Assembly (NCBI RefSeq): GCF_004362145.1
Contig: NZ_SNXC01000009.1
Span: 124,001-188,000, forward strand
DNA: 64,000 nt
DNA from: Marinomonas balearica
GTDB lineage: Bacteria > Pseudomonadota > Gammaproteobacteria > Pseudomonadales > Marinomonadaceae
Direction: 5' to 3'
Part shown: positions 30,363 to 41,200 of the stretch, piece by piece
How positions within the stretch are numbered: position 1 is the first letter of the stretch
Layout of the letters: every line of letters begins with the position of its first letter
Made by a program: the position numbers and the translations under genes
The notes under the pieces: model-generated
What the model was told of the DNA's origin: nothing
Databases searched by the model: none
What the model saw: the letters and a program-made list of their open reading frames with translations, nothing else

Positions 30363-31103
30363 ATGTCTGGAAAAGTTTACTTAATTGGCGCGGGTCCAGG
30401 GGATCCTGAGCTTCTTACACTAAAAGCTCATCGTCTGCTAAGTCAGGCAGATGTGGTGTTGTATGATCGACTTGTCGGCCAGCAAATTATTGAGATGATT
30501 CCTGAACAGGCAGAGAAGCTCTACGTAGGAAAAGCGAAATCTTTACATACGCTTCCGCAGGAAGATATAAACGTTTTGTTGGGAAAGAAAGCGCAAGAAG
30601 GGAAAACCGTTGTTCGTTTAAAAGGCGGAGACCCATTTATTTTCGGGCGCGGTGGTGAGGAGCTGGAAGAACTAGTAGAAGAAGGGATTCCTTTTGAAGT
30701 TGTCCCCGGTGTAACCGCAGCGGCGGGGTGTGCGGCTTATGCAGGTATACCACTTACACACCGTGATTATGCGCAGTCTGTTCGCTTTTTAACGGGGCAC
30801 TTAAAAGACGGTACGACGGAGCTGCCTTGGGATGAGCTTGTACACCCGTCTCAGACACTTGTTATTTATATGGGGTTGACTGGTATTGAGTCAATCAGCC
30901 AATCTCTTATTCAGTTCGGAATGCCTCCTACCATGCCTGTTGCGGTTGTTGAAAAGGGCACCTCTAAAGATCAGCGAGTTTTCACCTCAACGATAACAAG
31001 CATCAGTGATGTGGTACGTGATAATGATGTGAAATCTCCGGCCTTATTGATCATCGGAGAGGTGGTGACCTTGCAGGAAAAACTGTCTTGGTATGGAAAG
31101 TAA
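30363..31103 (+). CDS. cobA: Uroporphyrinogen-III C-methyltransferase
   Basis: This enzyme (SUMT) methylates uroporphyrinogen III twice with S-adenosylmethionine to make precorrin-2, the branch point to siroheme and cobalamin. From the ATG at 30363 it has 246 residues. It shows the SUMT start [23 protein letters not shown], then [19 protein letters not shown] near residues 79-97 and [25 protein letters not shown] near 111-135. It is the stand-alone methyltransferase, lacking the N-terminal dehydrogenase/ferrochelatase part of CysG. Those siroheme steps must be encoded elsewhere. The longer reading from a TTG at 30345 is unlikely. Confidence 0.92.
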   Translation: MSGKVYLIGAGPGDPELLTLKAHRLLSQADVVLYDRLVGQQIIEMIPEQAEKLYVGKAKSLHTLPQEDINVLLGKKAQEGKTVVRLKGGDPFIFGRGGEELEELVEEGIPFEVVPGVTAAAGCAAYAGIPLTHRDYAQSVRFLTGHLKDGTTELPWDELVHPSQTLVIYMGLTGIESISQSLIQFGMPPTMPVAVVEKGTSKDQRVFTSTITSISDVVRDNDVKSPALLIIGEVVTLQEKLSWYGK

Positions 31104-31131
31104 GAACGTATAACCAACAAATATAATAAAT

Positions 31132-31156
31132 AAAAGAGGCTCGACGAGCCTCTTTT
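31132..31156. terminator. Bidirectional terminator between cobA and the siderophore receptor
   Basis: AAAAGAGGCTCG and CGAGCCTCTTTT are nearly fully complementary with a single central base, giving a stem closed by a short loop and A/T tracts on both sides, between two converging genes. Confidence 0.85.
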
Positions 31157-31179
31157 ACCTTAAGCGCAAGGGGAATGAT

Positions 31180-33249
31180 TTACATACGGTAGGTCGCGCT
31201 TAAGCCTACAGTTCGTGATTGCCCAACGGCCGCTCTTGAGCCTCCATTTATGATATAGACAACGTCCTCATCTGTTAGGTTTTTTACGTAACCGCTGATC
31301 GTAAAATCACCGATTTCGTAATCAACACTCGTGTCCAACAAGGTGTAGTTGCCTACCGTATAGTCTTCAGTATTTGAAAGGTCTGAGTAGCTTTCTCCGA
31401 CATACGTTGCATCGCCACTAATTGTCCAGTTTTCACCAATAAGAGTGGTAAAGCCAATTGATGCGTTCCAGTTGGGTGCATTCGATAATTCGTTACCTTC
31501 ATAGGTGTCATTTTCGTCGATTTCGGACTCCAGATACCCGATTGACTGGCGAATGTCGAGTTGGTCATTTATACGCTGAATCGCTTCGACCTCGATTCCG
31601 GCAGTGTGAGCAGAAGAAACATTTCGAATTCTACTCTCTGATAAGGCTTGATAGTCCGCGTATTTGTTGTAGAACAATGCGACTCGAACACTGGATCCGT
31701 CTTCTAAATGTGTTTTGGTGCTCAATTCGTAGGCGTGAACAGTCTCAGAATCATATTCATAGGTTTCAGGATCAAAGGCTTGCCCAATACCTGAACGCCA
31801 ACCATCATCGTAGCCAATGCCGCCAGAGTTGTAGCCTTTACGAGCGGATAGTCCAACGTTAGTTTGGCTGGTTATGTCGTAGGTTGCGCCGATTTTAGGG
31901 AGGAATACATCGTCAGTCATTTTTGTATCGATATTAGTCGTACCATTATTCTCGTAATAACGAGTTTGTTCTTCGTGTTGGAAGCGACCTCCGGCATCGA
32001 TAGCTAGCTTTTCGGTGAGTTGGTAACTGGCATTCGTATAAACACCCATTCGTTCTTCGGTTGTCTTACCTTTTGTGTCTTCATTGTCTAATGTATTCTT
32101 GCGATCTGCAGCCATTATCCCTACGACGCCGCTAAGTGACGAAGACGATGTGTTAAACACTAATTTGCTTTCGAATATGCTGTTCTCATCCTTAAACGTA
32201 TAGGTTTCTTCCTGTGGGTATTGGTCAAATCGGTTCTTTTGAGAATTTTTCGAAATTGTTGATATATTCGTGAGAGCATTGGACAGAGGATAACTTACCT
32301 CCAAGGAAAGGTTGTTTGTTTCGGAATCTTGGATACGTGTATTGTCGTAAGTAGCATTATTCAGAGTAAAAGTTTCGTCTTCATTGCCAGTACCATTACT
32401 CCAGTTTGCCCAGTTCAAATAGCTACCATTTGCTTTCCTATGGTTAGCAGTCAGCTTTACGGTAAAGTCTTCATCGGAGGTGGGCTTCCAAAGTAACTTT
32501 CCGCGAATATTAAGCGTATCACTTGCTTCAGGATCCACTGGAACACTGCTGGTTTCTCCGTCATAACTTAAAAAGCCTTTTCCATCAGTACCATCGGCCG
32601 CAATGCGGTATGCAAGGTCATCCGTAATTGAGCCAGAATTCATAACCGCGAGGTTTTTCATTAAGTTTCCATTCTCATAGGTTTCGATACCTAAACGAAC
32701 AGCGGACTCAGGATAGAAGGTTGGATCATTGCTCTTGACTACGATGGCGCCGCCAATCGAGTTTTCGCCTTGAGAGGTAGATTGCGGCCCACGCAATACT
32801 TCAATTTGCTGAAGATCCCATACACCAGATCCGATAAAATTATAGCCAGTAAATGCGTCCGGTACACCGTCAACAGACGTGTTAATACGTTGGCGACTTC
32901 CGCTTACCGTCGCATAGTACCCCGTTGTTGCGCCGCTTCCATTAATACCGCGTATGTTGACAGTTCCGAATCCAGCAGTAACCACATTTGGTGCTGCTGT
33001 TACGACATCATTAACGGTTTTAGCATCTCCGTTTTCAATTTCATGGCCTTGTATCACTGTCACGGCGGTCGCTGTGTCTTTTAGGTTTTTATCAATTTTC
33101 TCGCCCGTAACAACAAGTGTATCCAATGCGATTTCTTCTGCTTGAGCGGTTGAAGAAATAATCATTGAGTTGATGCTAATTACTGATAAAGCGACTAATG
33201 ACAGTGAAGAGGGGATGTAAGCGCGACGCGGTTTATTCTCAAGAGCCAT
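31180..33249 (-). CDS. TonB-dependent outer membrane receptor, probably for a catechol siderophore
   Basis: This is an outer-membrane receptor that imports a ferric siderophore using TonB energy. From the ATG at 33249 it has 689 residues: an unusually long basic signal region ending in AQA, a TonB-box-like LDTLVVTG, the plug domain with RGINGSG and VDGVPDAF, LRGPQSTSQGENSIGGAIVVKS near residues 150-170, and a 22-strand barrel ending YRM. AAGGAAG precedes this ATG; an earlier ATG at 33267 lacks a good binding site. It is divergent from fes and shares its Fur-box promoter region, so the ligand is probably the siderophore made by the adjacent synthetase. Confidence 0.88.
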   Translation of the reverse strand: MALENKPRRAYIPSSLSLVALSVISINSMIISSTAQAEEIALDTLVVTGEKIDKNLKDTATAVTVIQGHEIENGDAKTVNDVVTAAPNVVTAGFGTVNIRGINGSGATTGYYATVSGSRQRINTSVDGVPDAFTGYNFIGSGVWDLQQIEVLRGPQSTSQGENSIGGAIVVKSNDPTFYPESAVRLGIETYENGNLMKNLAVMNSGSITDDLAYRIAADGTDGKGFLSYDGETSSVPVDPEASDTLNIRGKLLWKPTSDEDFTVKLTANHRKANGSYLNWANWSNGTGNEDETFTLNNATYDNTRIQDSETNNLSLEVSYPLSNALTNISTISKNSQKNRFDQYPQEETYTFKDENSIFESKLVFNTSSSSLSGVVGIMAADRKNTLDNEDTKGKTTEERMGVYTNASYQLTEKLAIDAGGRFQHEEQTRYYENNGTTNIDTKMTDDVFLPKIGATYDITSQTNVGLSARKGYNSGGIGYDDGWRSGIGQAFDPETYEYDSETVHAYELSTKTHLEDGSSVRVALFYNKYADYQALSESRIRNVSSAHTAGIEVEAIQRINDQLDIRQSIGYLESEIDENDTYEGNELSNAPNWNASIGFTTLIGENWTISGDATYVGESYSDLSNTEDYTVGNYTLLDTSVDYEIGDFTISGYVKNLTDEDVVYIINGGSRAAVGQSRTVGLSATYRM

Positions 33250-33370
33250 GGTTTTTACTTCCTTCATTTTACCAACAGGTTAGGTTTGAAAAATTGATGA
33301 TGTCTTTATGAATCCGCTTAGAGTTCTGTTTACAAAACATACTGAATTCGTAAATACGGCGAGAAGTCTA

Positions 33371-33399
33371 TTGATAGTGATAATGATTTGCAATAGCAT
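33371..33399. promoter_or_regulatory. Divergent overlapping promoters with a Fur box
   Basis: GATAGTGATAATGATTTGC (33373-33391) matches 15 of 19 positions of the E. coli Fur box. On the plus strand TTGATA (33371-33376) and TAGCAT (33394-33399), 17 bases apart, would drive fes-mbtH-synthetase. On the minus strand TTGCAA (33393-33388) followed 17 bases later by TAGACT could drive the receptor. One Fur dimer set would shut both off. Confidence 0.78.
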
Positions 33400-33487
33400 T
33401 TACATAAAAGTTGAACTTGAGTGCTTGTTCTAATTTCAGTTCATTTTTTGGATGCAAAGTAAATTTAATGGGATTGGGGGCGTTTAT

Positions 33488-34918
33488 ATGATCGCAAAGG
33501 ATGTCGGTATCCAACCTGATATAGACATGGAGAAGTTACTTGAGCAAGAGCCTATGGATTGGTTGGACAGCACCTACGTTGGTTCGGAGCTTTGGTGGCG
33601 AGGTTTAGCAAAAATCGGCGGGCCATTTCAGTGCTCGTTTAGTGAGCCCGCAAGTTCTTTTAACGGCAAACGGCGTGTGGATTTCTTTTGGCGAGACCCC
33701 GAAGGGAATCAAGACGAATCGACCATTTTCCAAGTCTTGCTGGACATTAATTCGGTAACTAACCATAAAAGCTGGGAGCCAACGTGTTTGAAGCGCGTTA
33801 AAAATACAGATGTCTGGCATCAGTGTGTGTATGTGGACGAGAAATGGAGAGGAAGTTATAGCTTTATTCCCTTGATGCAGAATCAATCTTCATCCGTTGT
33901 TTACGCTTTGTCTGACGGTTCGTCGAAAGCGCAGCGGAGCTGGTATCTGTCAATTATGGATTTCGCGATAGCAGACCCATTGAACACCCGGCCCGAAATA
34001 ATATCCAACCGCGGAACGTCAGCGTCAATGCTCATCATGAATGACGCTGAAGTCGAAATGGGGTGGGATCAATGGGACCAACGCACTTTACCGCCAAAAA
34101 AAAGAGAGGATGTTTTTTCTTTCTTATGGAAAAGCGACCTGCTCAAAAATACCCGTCGAATTTGGCATATAGAGACGCATCGCTCGAATGAATCATTTTC
34201 TACCAGTGATCGTCAGAAGGGTGTACGAGAGAAAGTGCCAAAACCAATCGTTATTTTGCTGGACGGTCAACGTTGGACAGCGCCATCAGGCACCCCCTCT
34301 GTGCTGTCTTACTTGACTGAGATCGGAGAAATAGCGCCCGCACATTACCTTTTGATTGATTCTCTAGACGGGGAAACGCGCTGGAAAGAGTTGTCGTGCA
34401 ATATCACGTTTTGGCAAGCCATGTTTACGGAATTGGCTGTCGAAGCGGCTCATAAAGTTAACCTACCTTCGCTTGAAAGCAACGTCATCATTGCGGGTCA
34501 AAGTTTAGGCGGTTTGTCTGCATTCTATGCCGGCGTGCATTTTGAGACCTATGTCACAAAAGTGATCAGTCTGTCCGGCTCTTTTTGGTGGCCAGACGTT
34601 GATAGGTTGGTTGCGCATCAGTCTAAAGAAAGTTGTTTAAACGAACTTATTTTAGGTACGCCCTTGGGTGGGCCGCTAGAAGAGCTTCAACGAGGTTGTA
34701 TTGATGTTAAGCATTTAGAGCTGTTTATCAGCGTAGGGTCGGGAGAGGGGGATATGAACCTCTATAACGATATCTTAGCGACATCTCTACAGCGCAAACA
34801 GGCTCGGTTCACATTTGAGCGTTTTAGTGGTGGCCATGATTGGTTGGCATGGCGTTTTAGCTTGATTAACGGACTGCGCACTTTAGTACCTCACAACCCC
34901 TCCTACCAACGCGTTTAA
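33488..34918 (+). CDS. fes: Enterochelin esterase-like hydrolase (Fes)
   Basis: Fes-type esterases cut the serine trilactone of catechol siderophores to release iron in the cytoplasm. From the ATG at 33488 the protein has 476 residues, with the N-terminal enterochelin esterase domain and a C-terminal alpha/beta hydrolase (esterase D-like) domain. The nucleophile lies in [16 protein letters not shown] near residues 335-350 and the catalytic histidine in [10 protein letters not shown] near 455, as in E. coli Fes. GGGGG lies about 10 bases before this ATG; an ATG at 33452 is an alternative. mbtH and the synthetase follow in the same direction. Its presence implies that the siderophore is a serine oligoester. 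Confidence 0.87.
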   Translation: MIAKDVGIQPDIDMEKLLEQEPMDWLDSTYVGSELWWRGLAKIGGPFQCSFSEPASSFNGKRRVDFFWRDPEGNQDESTIFQVLLDINSVTNHKSWEPTCLKRVKNTDVWHQCVYVDEKWRGSYSFIPLMQNQSSSVVYALSDGSSKAQRSWYLSIMDFAIADPLNTRPEIISNRGTSASMLIMNDAEVEMGWDQWDQRTLPPKKREDVFSFLWKSDLLKNTRRIWHIETHRSNESFSTSDRQKGVREKVPKPIVILLDGQRWTAPSGTPSVLSYLTEIGEIAPAHYLLIDSLDGETRWKELSCNITFWQAMFTELAVEAAHKVNLPSLESNVIIAGQSLGGLSAFYAGVHFETYVTKVISLSGSFWWPDVDRLVAHQSKESCLNELILGTPLGGPLEELQRGCIDVKHLELFISVGSGEGDMNLYNDILATSLQRKQARFTFERFSGGHDWLAWRFSLINGLRTLVPHNPSYQRV

Positions 34919-34946
34919 CACCTTTAATTTAAATGGAATAACCCTT

Positions 34947-35156
34947 ATGAGCGACTCTTCAATTAACCCCTTTGATAACGAATCTTTGGTCTTTTTAGTG
35001 CTTGTGAATTCATTGAATCAGCACAGTTTATGGCCGGAATTCGCGCCTATCCCTGAAGGCTGGGCGACTGTTTTTGGTCCTGCTGCACATGCTGAATGTC
35101 TAACCTTTATTGATGAGCACTGGTTGGATATTCGCCCAGTTAAACGTACTGCTTAA
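34947..35156 (+). CDS. mbtH: MbtH-like protein
   Basis: MbtH-like proteins are small chaperones or activators that bind adenylation domains of non-ribosomal peptide synthetases. This 69-residue protein has the family pattern: NPFDNE at the start, [21 protein letters not shown] in the middle and [14 protein letters not shown] near the end, with the conserved tryptophans. It corresponds to E. coli YbdZ, which sits between fes and entF. Here too it lies between fes and the synthetase gene (53 bases upstream), so the two are very likely co-transcribed and the two adenylation domains its targets. Confidence 0.92.
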   Translation: MSDSSINPFDNESLVFLVLVNSLNQHSLWPEFAPIPEGWATVFGPAAHAECLTFIDEHWLDIRPVKRTA

Positions 35157-35209
35157 ATTACATTTCTTAGGCAATGTTCCAATCATTTTTCTGATAGAGG
35201 TGCGCCACA

Positions 35210-38200
35210 ATGGCACTCCAAGACAATGTATATAATCAAGAAAAAAGCCCCACACTCCCTTTAACAGACATTCAGTTAGGTATTTGGTTGGGTGATCAAA
35301 TCGCTGACCATAGCAATGCATTTACCATCGCTCATGCTGTCACCATAACGGGACACATTAACGTTTCTCAGTTAGCAGAAAGTATTAACGAGACATTGCT
35401 GAAGGCAGACACGATATGTGCGGAGTATGGTGAAAGTAATGAAGGAAACCCTATACAAACCTTGAGCGTTGAACTTGCAAGCGTAAAAACACAAGTTGTT
35501 AGCCTAGTTGAGCACAATAATGCTGAGCAAGCTGCGCAGGAAGAGATTATGCGGGATGTGAATGCGGATCTCTCTTTAACTGCTGAGCGTCCACTTTGCC
35601 GCCAGGTTTTGTATATTGTTTCTCATGAAACAGTTATTTGGTATCAGCGTTTTCATCACATAATGTTAGATGGATTCAGTTTTAACTCCTTTACCAAGCA
35701 GGTTTCGAATCATTATTTGTGGGCTACTAAGGCGACAAACGATTCGACGGGAAGCGTCTCGATTGATGCTCCATTCGCGCCCTTTAGTAACGTTGTGCTT
35801 GAAGAAAGTGCATATAAAGAGTCTAAAAAATACCAAGATGACAAAGCATTCTGGAACGATTACGCCTCGAATATTAGTAACGTTGTCTCATTGAGCTTCG
35901 AGGGAGTCGGTTCAAAAGCGCCTGCTTCAACTAGGTTGACATCAGAAGAACATTTAACAAACGCCATTCAAACGCAGTATGCCGATAGCGCTCAGTGCCT
36001 ATTGCGAAAAGACTCAATCATATCAAGTCGCCTATTAGATAAGTTCATGGTGTCGTCTCGTTTGAAGCGCGTTAATCCCGCAGATGTGTCTCTCGCGTTG
36101 GTCTTTGCCTATCTTCATAAAATGACTGGCGCTCGAAAAATTCCGGTCGGTTTTCCATTTATGGGGCGAATTGGCAGTGCATCTTTATTGGCGTTAGGAC
36201 CTGTAGTGAACGTGCTTCCGTTGCAGATAGATGTGGATTTTGATTCGTCGCTAGACGATGTAATAGCCAACGTTACAGCAGAACTTAGAAAAGTTCGTAA
36301 ACATCAAAAATACAACGCCGAACAGATTGCTCGGGATGTGGGCCGTGCAGGGGAGGATTTTCCTCTGTTTGCGGCAACGCTTAATTTACGTCTTTTCAAT
36401 TATGATCTTTCGTTTGGCGATGCAACGGCGCAGATAGAGCATTTAGCGGCAGGCCCAGTGGAGGATTTGGATTTCGGTATGCATTTTGAAGAAGGTAATT
36501 TGCATATTGAATGGGTCGCGAACAGTCAACGTTACAACGACGCCACCTTAGCACGACATACAGAGCGTTTTATCGAGTTCGTCAATCAACTAGCGGAAGC
36601 GCCGAATAAAAGGATTGCACATCAAGGTGTTGCTACTCAACAGGAATTGAGGCGAATCCACCATTGGCAACAGAGCCCATACAGCAGTATTGAAAACAAG
36701 CCATTGGTCTTTTCAGATGGGGGTTCCACAACAGATATTACTGAACAGTTTTTCTTACGCCCTAATGCGTATTCTCACTATTTGGCGCTTAAGACGGATC
36801 TTTGCGAGATATCGCACCTTCAATTGACGCATTTGGTGTGTCGATGGGCGCGAGCGTTTCAGCATTATGGTCTTAAGCAAGGCGATGCGGTGGCGATGCT
36901 TCTACCTAGAGACGAGCGTATTGTTCTAGCCATTCTGGCGTTGATGCAGGTGAGAGCGACGGTAATTCCAGTTGACCCTGAGTACCCCATATCGAGATTA
37001 GAGTGGATTTTTGAAGACTCTGCGCCGCAAGCCATTATCACAATCGCTTCTTTATCATCACGACTGCCCGAACTTACCAATAGCGCAATACAGTACGCAG
37101 ACAAAACAATAGTGCTGGATGATCCTAATGTGATTGCTCAGATCGAATCTCAATCTGATGAAATGTGGGGAGCGCTTGATGGAGAGGTTCCACAGCGGTC
37201 GCCGCTTGATCTGGCTTACATCATGTATACCTCTGGTTCAACGGGGAGACCTAAAGGTGTAGCCATTCCTTATCAAGGGCTGACTAATTTGTTCCAAGCG
37301 CATCGAGTTGCAGACTATGAACCATTGTTAGCGCAAAACCGTGGAACGGTGTGCGCCGCTCACACGGCCTCATTTTCGTTTGACAGTTCGTGGGATATGT
37401 TGCTTTGGATTTGGATGGGGCAAGTGCTTCATATTGTAAATGATGAGCTTCGTACCGATGCGGCGGAGTATGTTCAGTACATACAAAACGAAAAAATTGA
37501 TTCAATCGATGTTCCTCCTTCTTTTCTGATGCAAATGCTCGATGCAGATTTGTGCGCAGATGAGCATGTACCAAAGATGATTTTTATTGGCGGTGAAGCG
37601 GCTTCTGCTGCGCTGTGGGAACGCGTGCGCCGTCTTTCAAATATTGAAGTGAAGAACTATTACGGCCCAACAGAAAACACCGTTGACAGTGTTAGTTGCT
37701 CTGTTCGTGATTCAGAGAGCGTCATTATAGGCAGGCCAATAGCGGGGACTCGATCTTATATTTTGGATGAAGGACTAAACCCTGTACCTGAAGGTGTTGT
37801 CGGCGAATTGTATGTGTCGGGCGCGGGTCTGGCGCATGGTTACATTAATCGCGCTTCGCAAACTGCCAGTCGTTTTGTGGCGAACCCATTTGAAAGTCAT
37901 GCCCGAATGTACCGAACAGGGGATTTAGCAAAATGGACAGCCGAAGGGCATATCGAGTATTTGGGACGCAGCGATCATCAAGTTCAAGTTCGTGGATATC
38001 GTGTGGAGCTAGAAGAAGTTGAGAATGTTATTGGCGCTGTCACCGATATATCAGCCTCAAAAGTGTATGCAGTTGAACAGGGCGCCAGCAATCGATTAAT
38101 TGCTTATTGTGTATGTTCGAACCTAGACGACAGCAATGAGGACTTAATCACAAATCGCGTAATGGCAGAGATATCTAAAAAATTGCCTGATTACATGTTA

Positions 38201-41200
38201 CCCAGCGCTCTAAAAGTGGTAAACGCGTTTCCGCTAAACGTAAATGGTAAAGTGGATCGCAGCGCGCTGCCCACTCTAGATACTCAGCAAAGAGAAGAAG
38301 GTAAAGCACCTGAATCGTTACCGGAACAGCTGCTATGCAGCGCGATCGCAAATTGCCTTGGAATGGAACAAGTTTTTGTTGATGACGATTTCTTTCAGTT
38401 AGGGGGCGACAGTATAACGGCCATGTCACTAGGGAATTTGCTGCGAAAAGAGGGGTTCCGAGTACGACCGAAAGAGATCTTTACAGCCAAAACGCCAGAA
38501 GCCATAGCCAAACTAATGGTTCGATTAGACACACATAAAACAGCTAACCAAATGGTAACATCGCAAAGAGTGTCATCGAACGGTGAGTTAAAAGATTTGC
38601 CAATTTTGCATTGGTTTAACGAACACGTTCACGCAGAAGGTGAAAGAGGCAAGCAAGAAGAATACGAGGGACAAATAGCAGAAACGTTAAATCTCACTTA
38701 TGTTCAAGGGGTATTTGTTCTCCTCCCGCCACTAGTGACCCAAGATCATGTAAATCAGGCGTTGGATATCGTTGTAAAAAGGCACCCGATTTTGACTGCG
38801 GCATTCAATCGTGGGGTGTTATATCTATCCGATTCAATAGAACAGCAAAACTGGTTTATTTCTATTGAGGAAAACCACGACGCTCTTCAGGTAAGTCACA
38901 ATCATTGTGAATTAAACCACAAAGATCTTGGGCGAATCGCCGATCGAGCGTTTCATCATATTGTGCAGGCGATTTCTCCTCAAACGAGTCAATTACTAAA
39001 AGCAGCGTACATAGATGGCAACATTAATGGCAGCCCGAATCAACGCCAAAGCCCTAACGGATTGGTATTAGGAATACACCACTTAGCGGTAGATGGCGTG
39101 TCTTGGAGAATACTTCTTCAAGAGCTGAAGTCTATTTGTGAGAGCTTGCTTTCTGGAGAAAAAGGCGCGATAGAAGAATTTAATAAAGAAGGAGAAGAAA
39201 CATCGCTACGTCAGTGGCAATCTACATTGTTAGATAATATCGATGTCTACCGTCAGCAGAGCGCATTTTGGAAGCAGCAACTTTCTCCACGTCAACGAAC
39301 TGTACTACCAACAAAATCATCCCGTAAGGCGCTTAGGCACAATCGTGTGTTACTGGGCGTTGAAGCCACAAAAACCTTGCTTGAACAATTGCCTCAAGAT
39401 TATCGAGCGAACCTTGATGAAATTTTAATGGCAGTTACTGCGTTGGCGTACGCACGGCATTTCGACAAAGAAGACGTTCGCTTTGCTCTCGAATCTCATG
39501 GTCGAGCCGAGTTAGAAGATAGCAAAGGGATTACCAGTGACTTATCCCGCACGGTTGGGTGGCTTACATCGGAGTTTCCTCTGCGTATTGAGCTGAGTGG
39601 ATCCGTGTTTGACCGATTAAAAACACTTGATCTTCCTTATGAACAAATAGTGCGCGTCGTTCGTTCACAACTTCAACATGCTGGAGAATGCGGTATTGGC
39701 TATGGAGTCTTGCGGTATTTGGATCCTCACATGAGTGAAGAATTAAAAACACTAGAGCAAGAGAATCGCCCAGATTTACTGTTTAACTATTTGGGGCGCT
39801 TTAGAGAAGGGCAGTCTTTTTGGTCGCCTCAACAAACCGATGGCGCTTTTAAAGATGCTTTTGCCGTTTATCAAGCAGAAACCGTGTCACAAGACTATCC
39901 AATTGAACTCAATATATTCGTACAGGAAGGAGAAGACGGTGCGCAGCTTGCTTTACAGTGGAGTTGGTTACCTGACTATTGTTCTGAACAGGACATAGAA
40001 TCAATAACAGAAACAGTGGCTGCGTACGCACAGTGTATGCATCAATATGCGAAACGAAACCCTGAAACAGCCGCTAATACCGCGACTTTGATGGAGATCA
40101 GCCCGTTAACAGTGCCAGAAGGCGCAGTAGTTTCTTTGAGCGAGAAATATGGCGTTGTCGACAAAGTTTTACCCGTATTACCTCTTCAAGAAGGGTTGCT
40201 GTTTCATGCTCAGATGAACGAACTTAACTCCGATTCAGAGACGGAAGAACAGCGTGATTCTAGCTACAGCTCTCTTGCAAGGCTGACGCTCGACGGCCCC
40301 TTGGACCTACCGCGCTTACAGCGATCCTTAGATGCCGTTATTCATAAACACCCTCAATTGGCTGCAATATTCGATGTTAATACCTTGTCACAGCCCGTAC
40401 AGGTTTTAACATCCATAACCGGGCGTGTCTTCAATCAACAGGCAGCAAACATAGATACAAAAGGTTCATCGCTTTGGCCTTTGGAAACCGTCGATCTTTC
40501 ACATATGCAATCCGGTGAGCAAGTAGCAAGGTTACAGGAACTTGAATGCAAAGAATTAAGCCGAGAGTTTAACGTTTTTCAATCTGATGGAGAGCCGTTG
40601 TTGCACGCGGTGTTGGTCGTTTTAGCAACTGAAAAGCACATGCTGTTCCTAAATGCGCATCATTTGGTTGTAGATGGGTGGTCAACTCCGATCATGCTAA
40701 ACGATCTTTTATCCGCCTATGGCTCAGCTGACCAGCGGCTGGCTCAGACGACTGCTCCGTACCATCAAATTGTTTCCGATATGTGCGCGCGTAACAAGCT
40801 CGAAATGAAGGCTGCATGGCAAGAGATGCTAGCAGGCGTGACACCGACACTGGCATTTGGTGAAAATCCACCAGACGATAGAGTTAATACATATCGTATT
40901 CACCTAAACGAAACGAAATTCAGTACTTTGGTACTCGCTTATCAGAGCAGAGGCCTGACGCTAAATTCGGTGTTACAAACCGTATGGGCAAACGTATTAA
41001 GTGCTATGACAGGAAAGTTTGATCTTGTTTTTGGTACACCGATTTCTGGACGCTTTAATTCGATAGAAGGCGTTGATGAGCATATAGGTTTATTCAGTAA
41101 TACCGTTCCGGTTCGTGTCACTCTTTCCCCCAAAAATACGCTGTGGGAACAAATTCAGGTTGTTCAAAATGACCAAGTTCAGCTTTTAGAGCACGATGGA

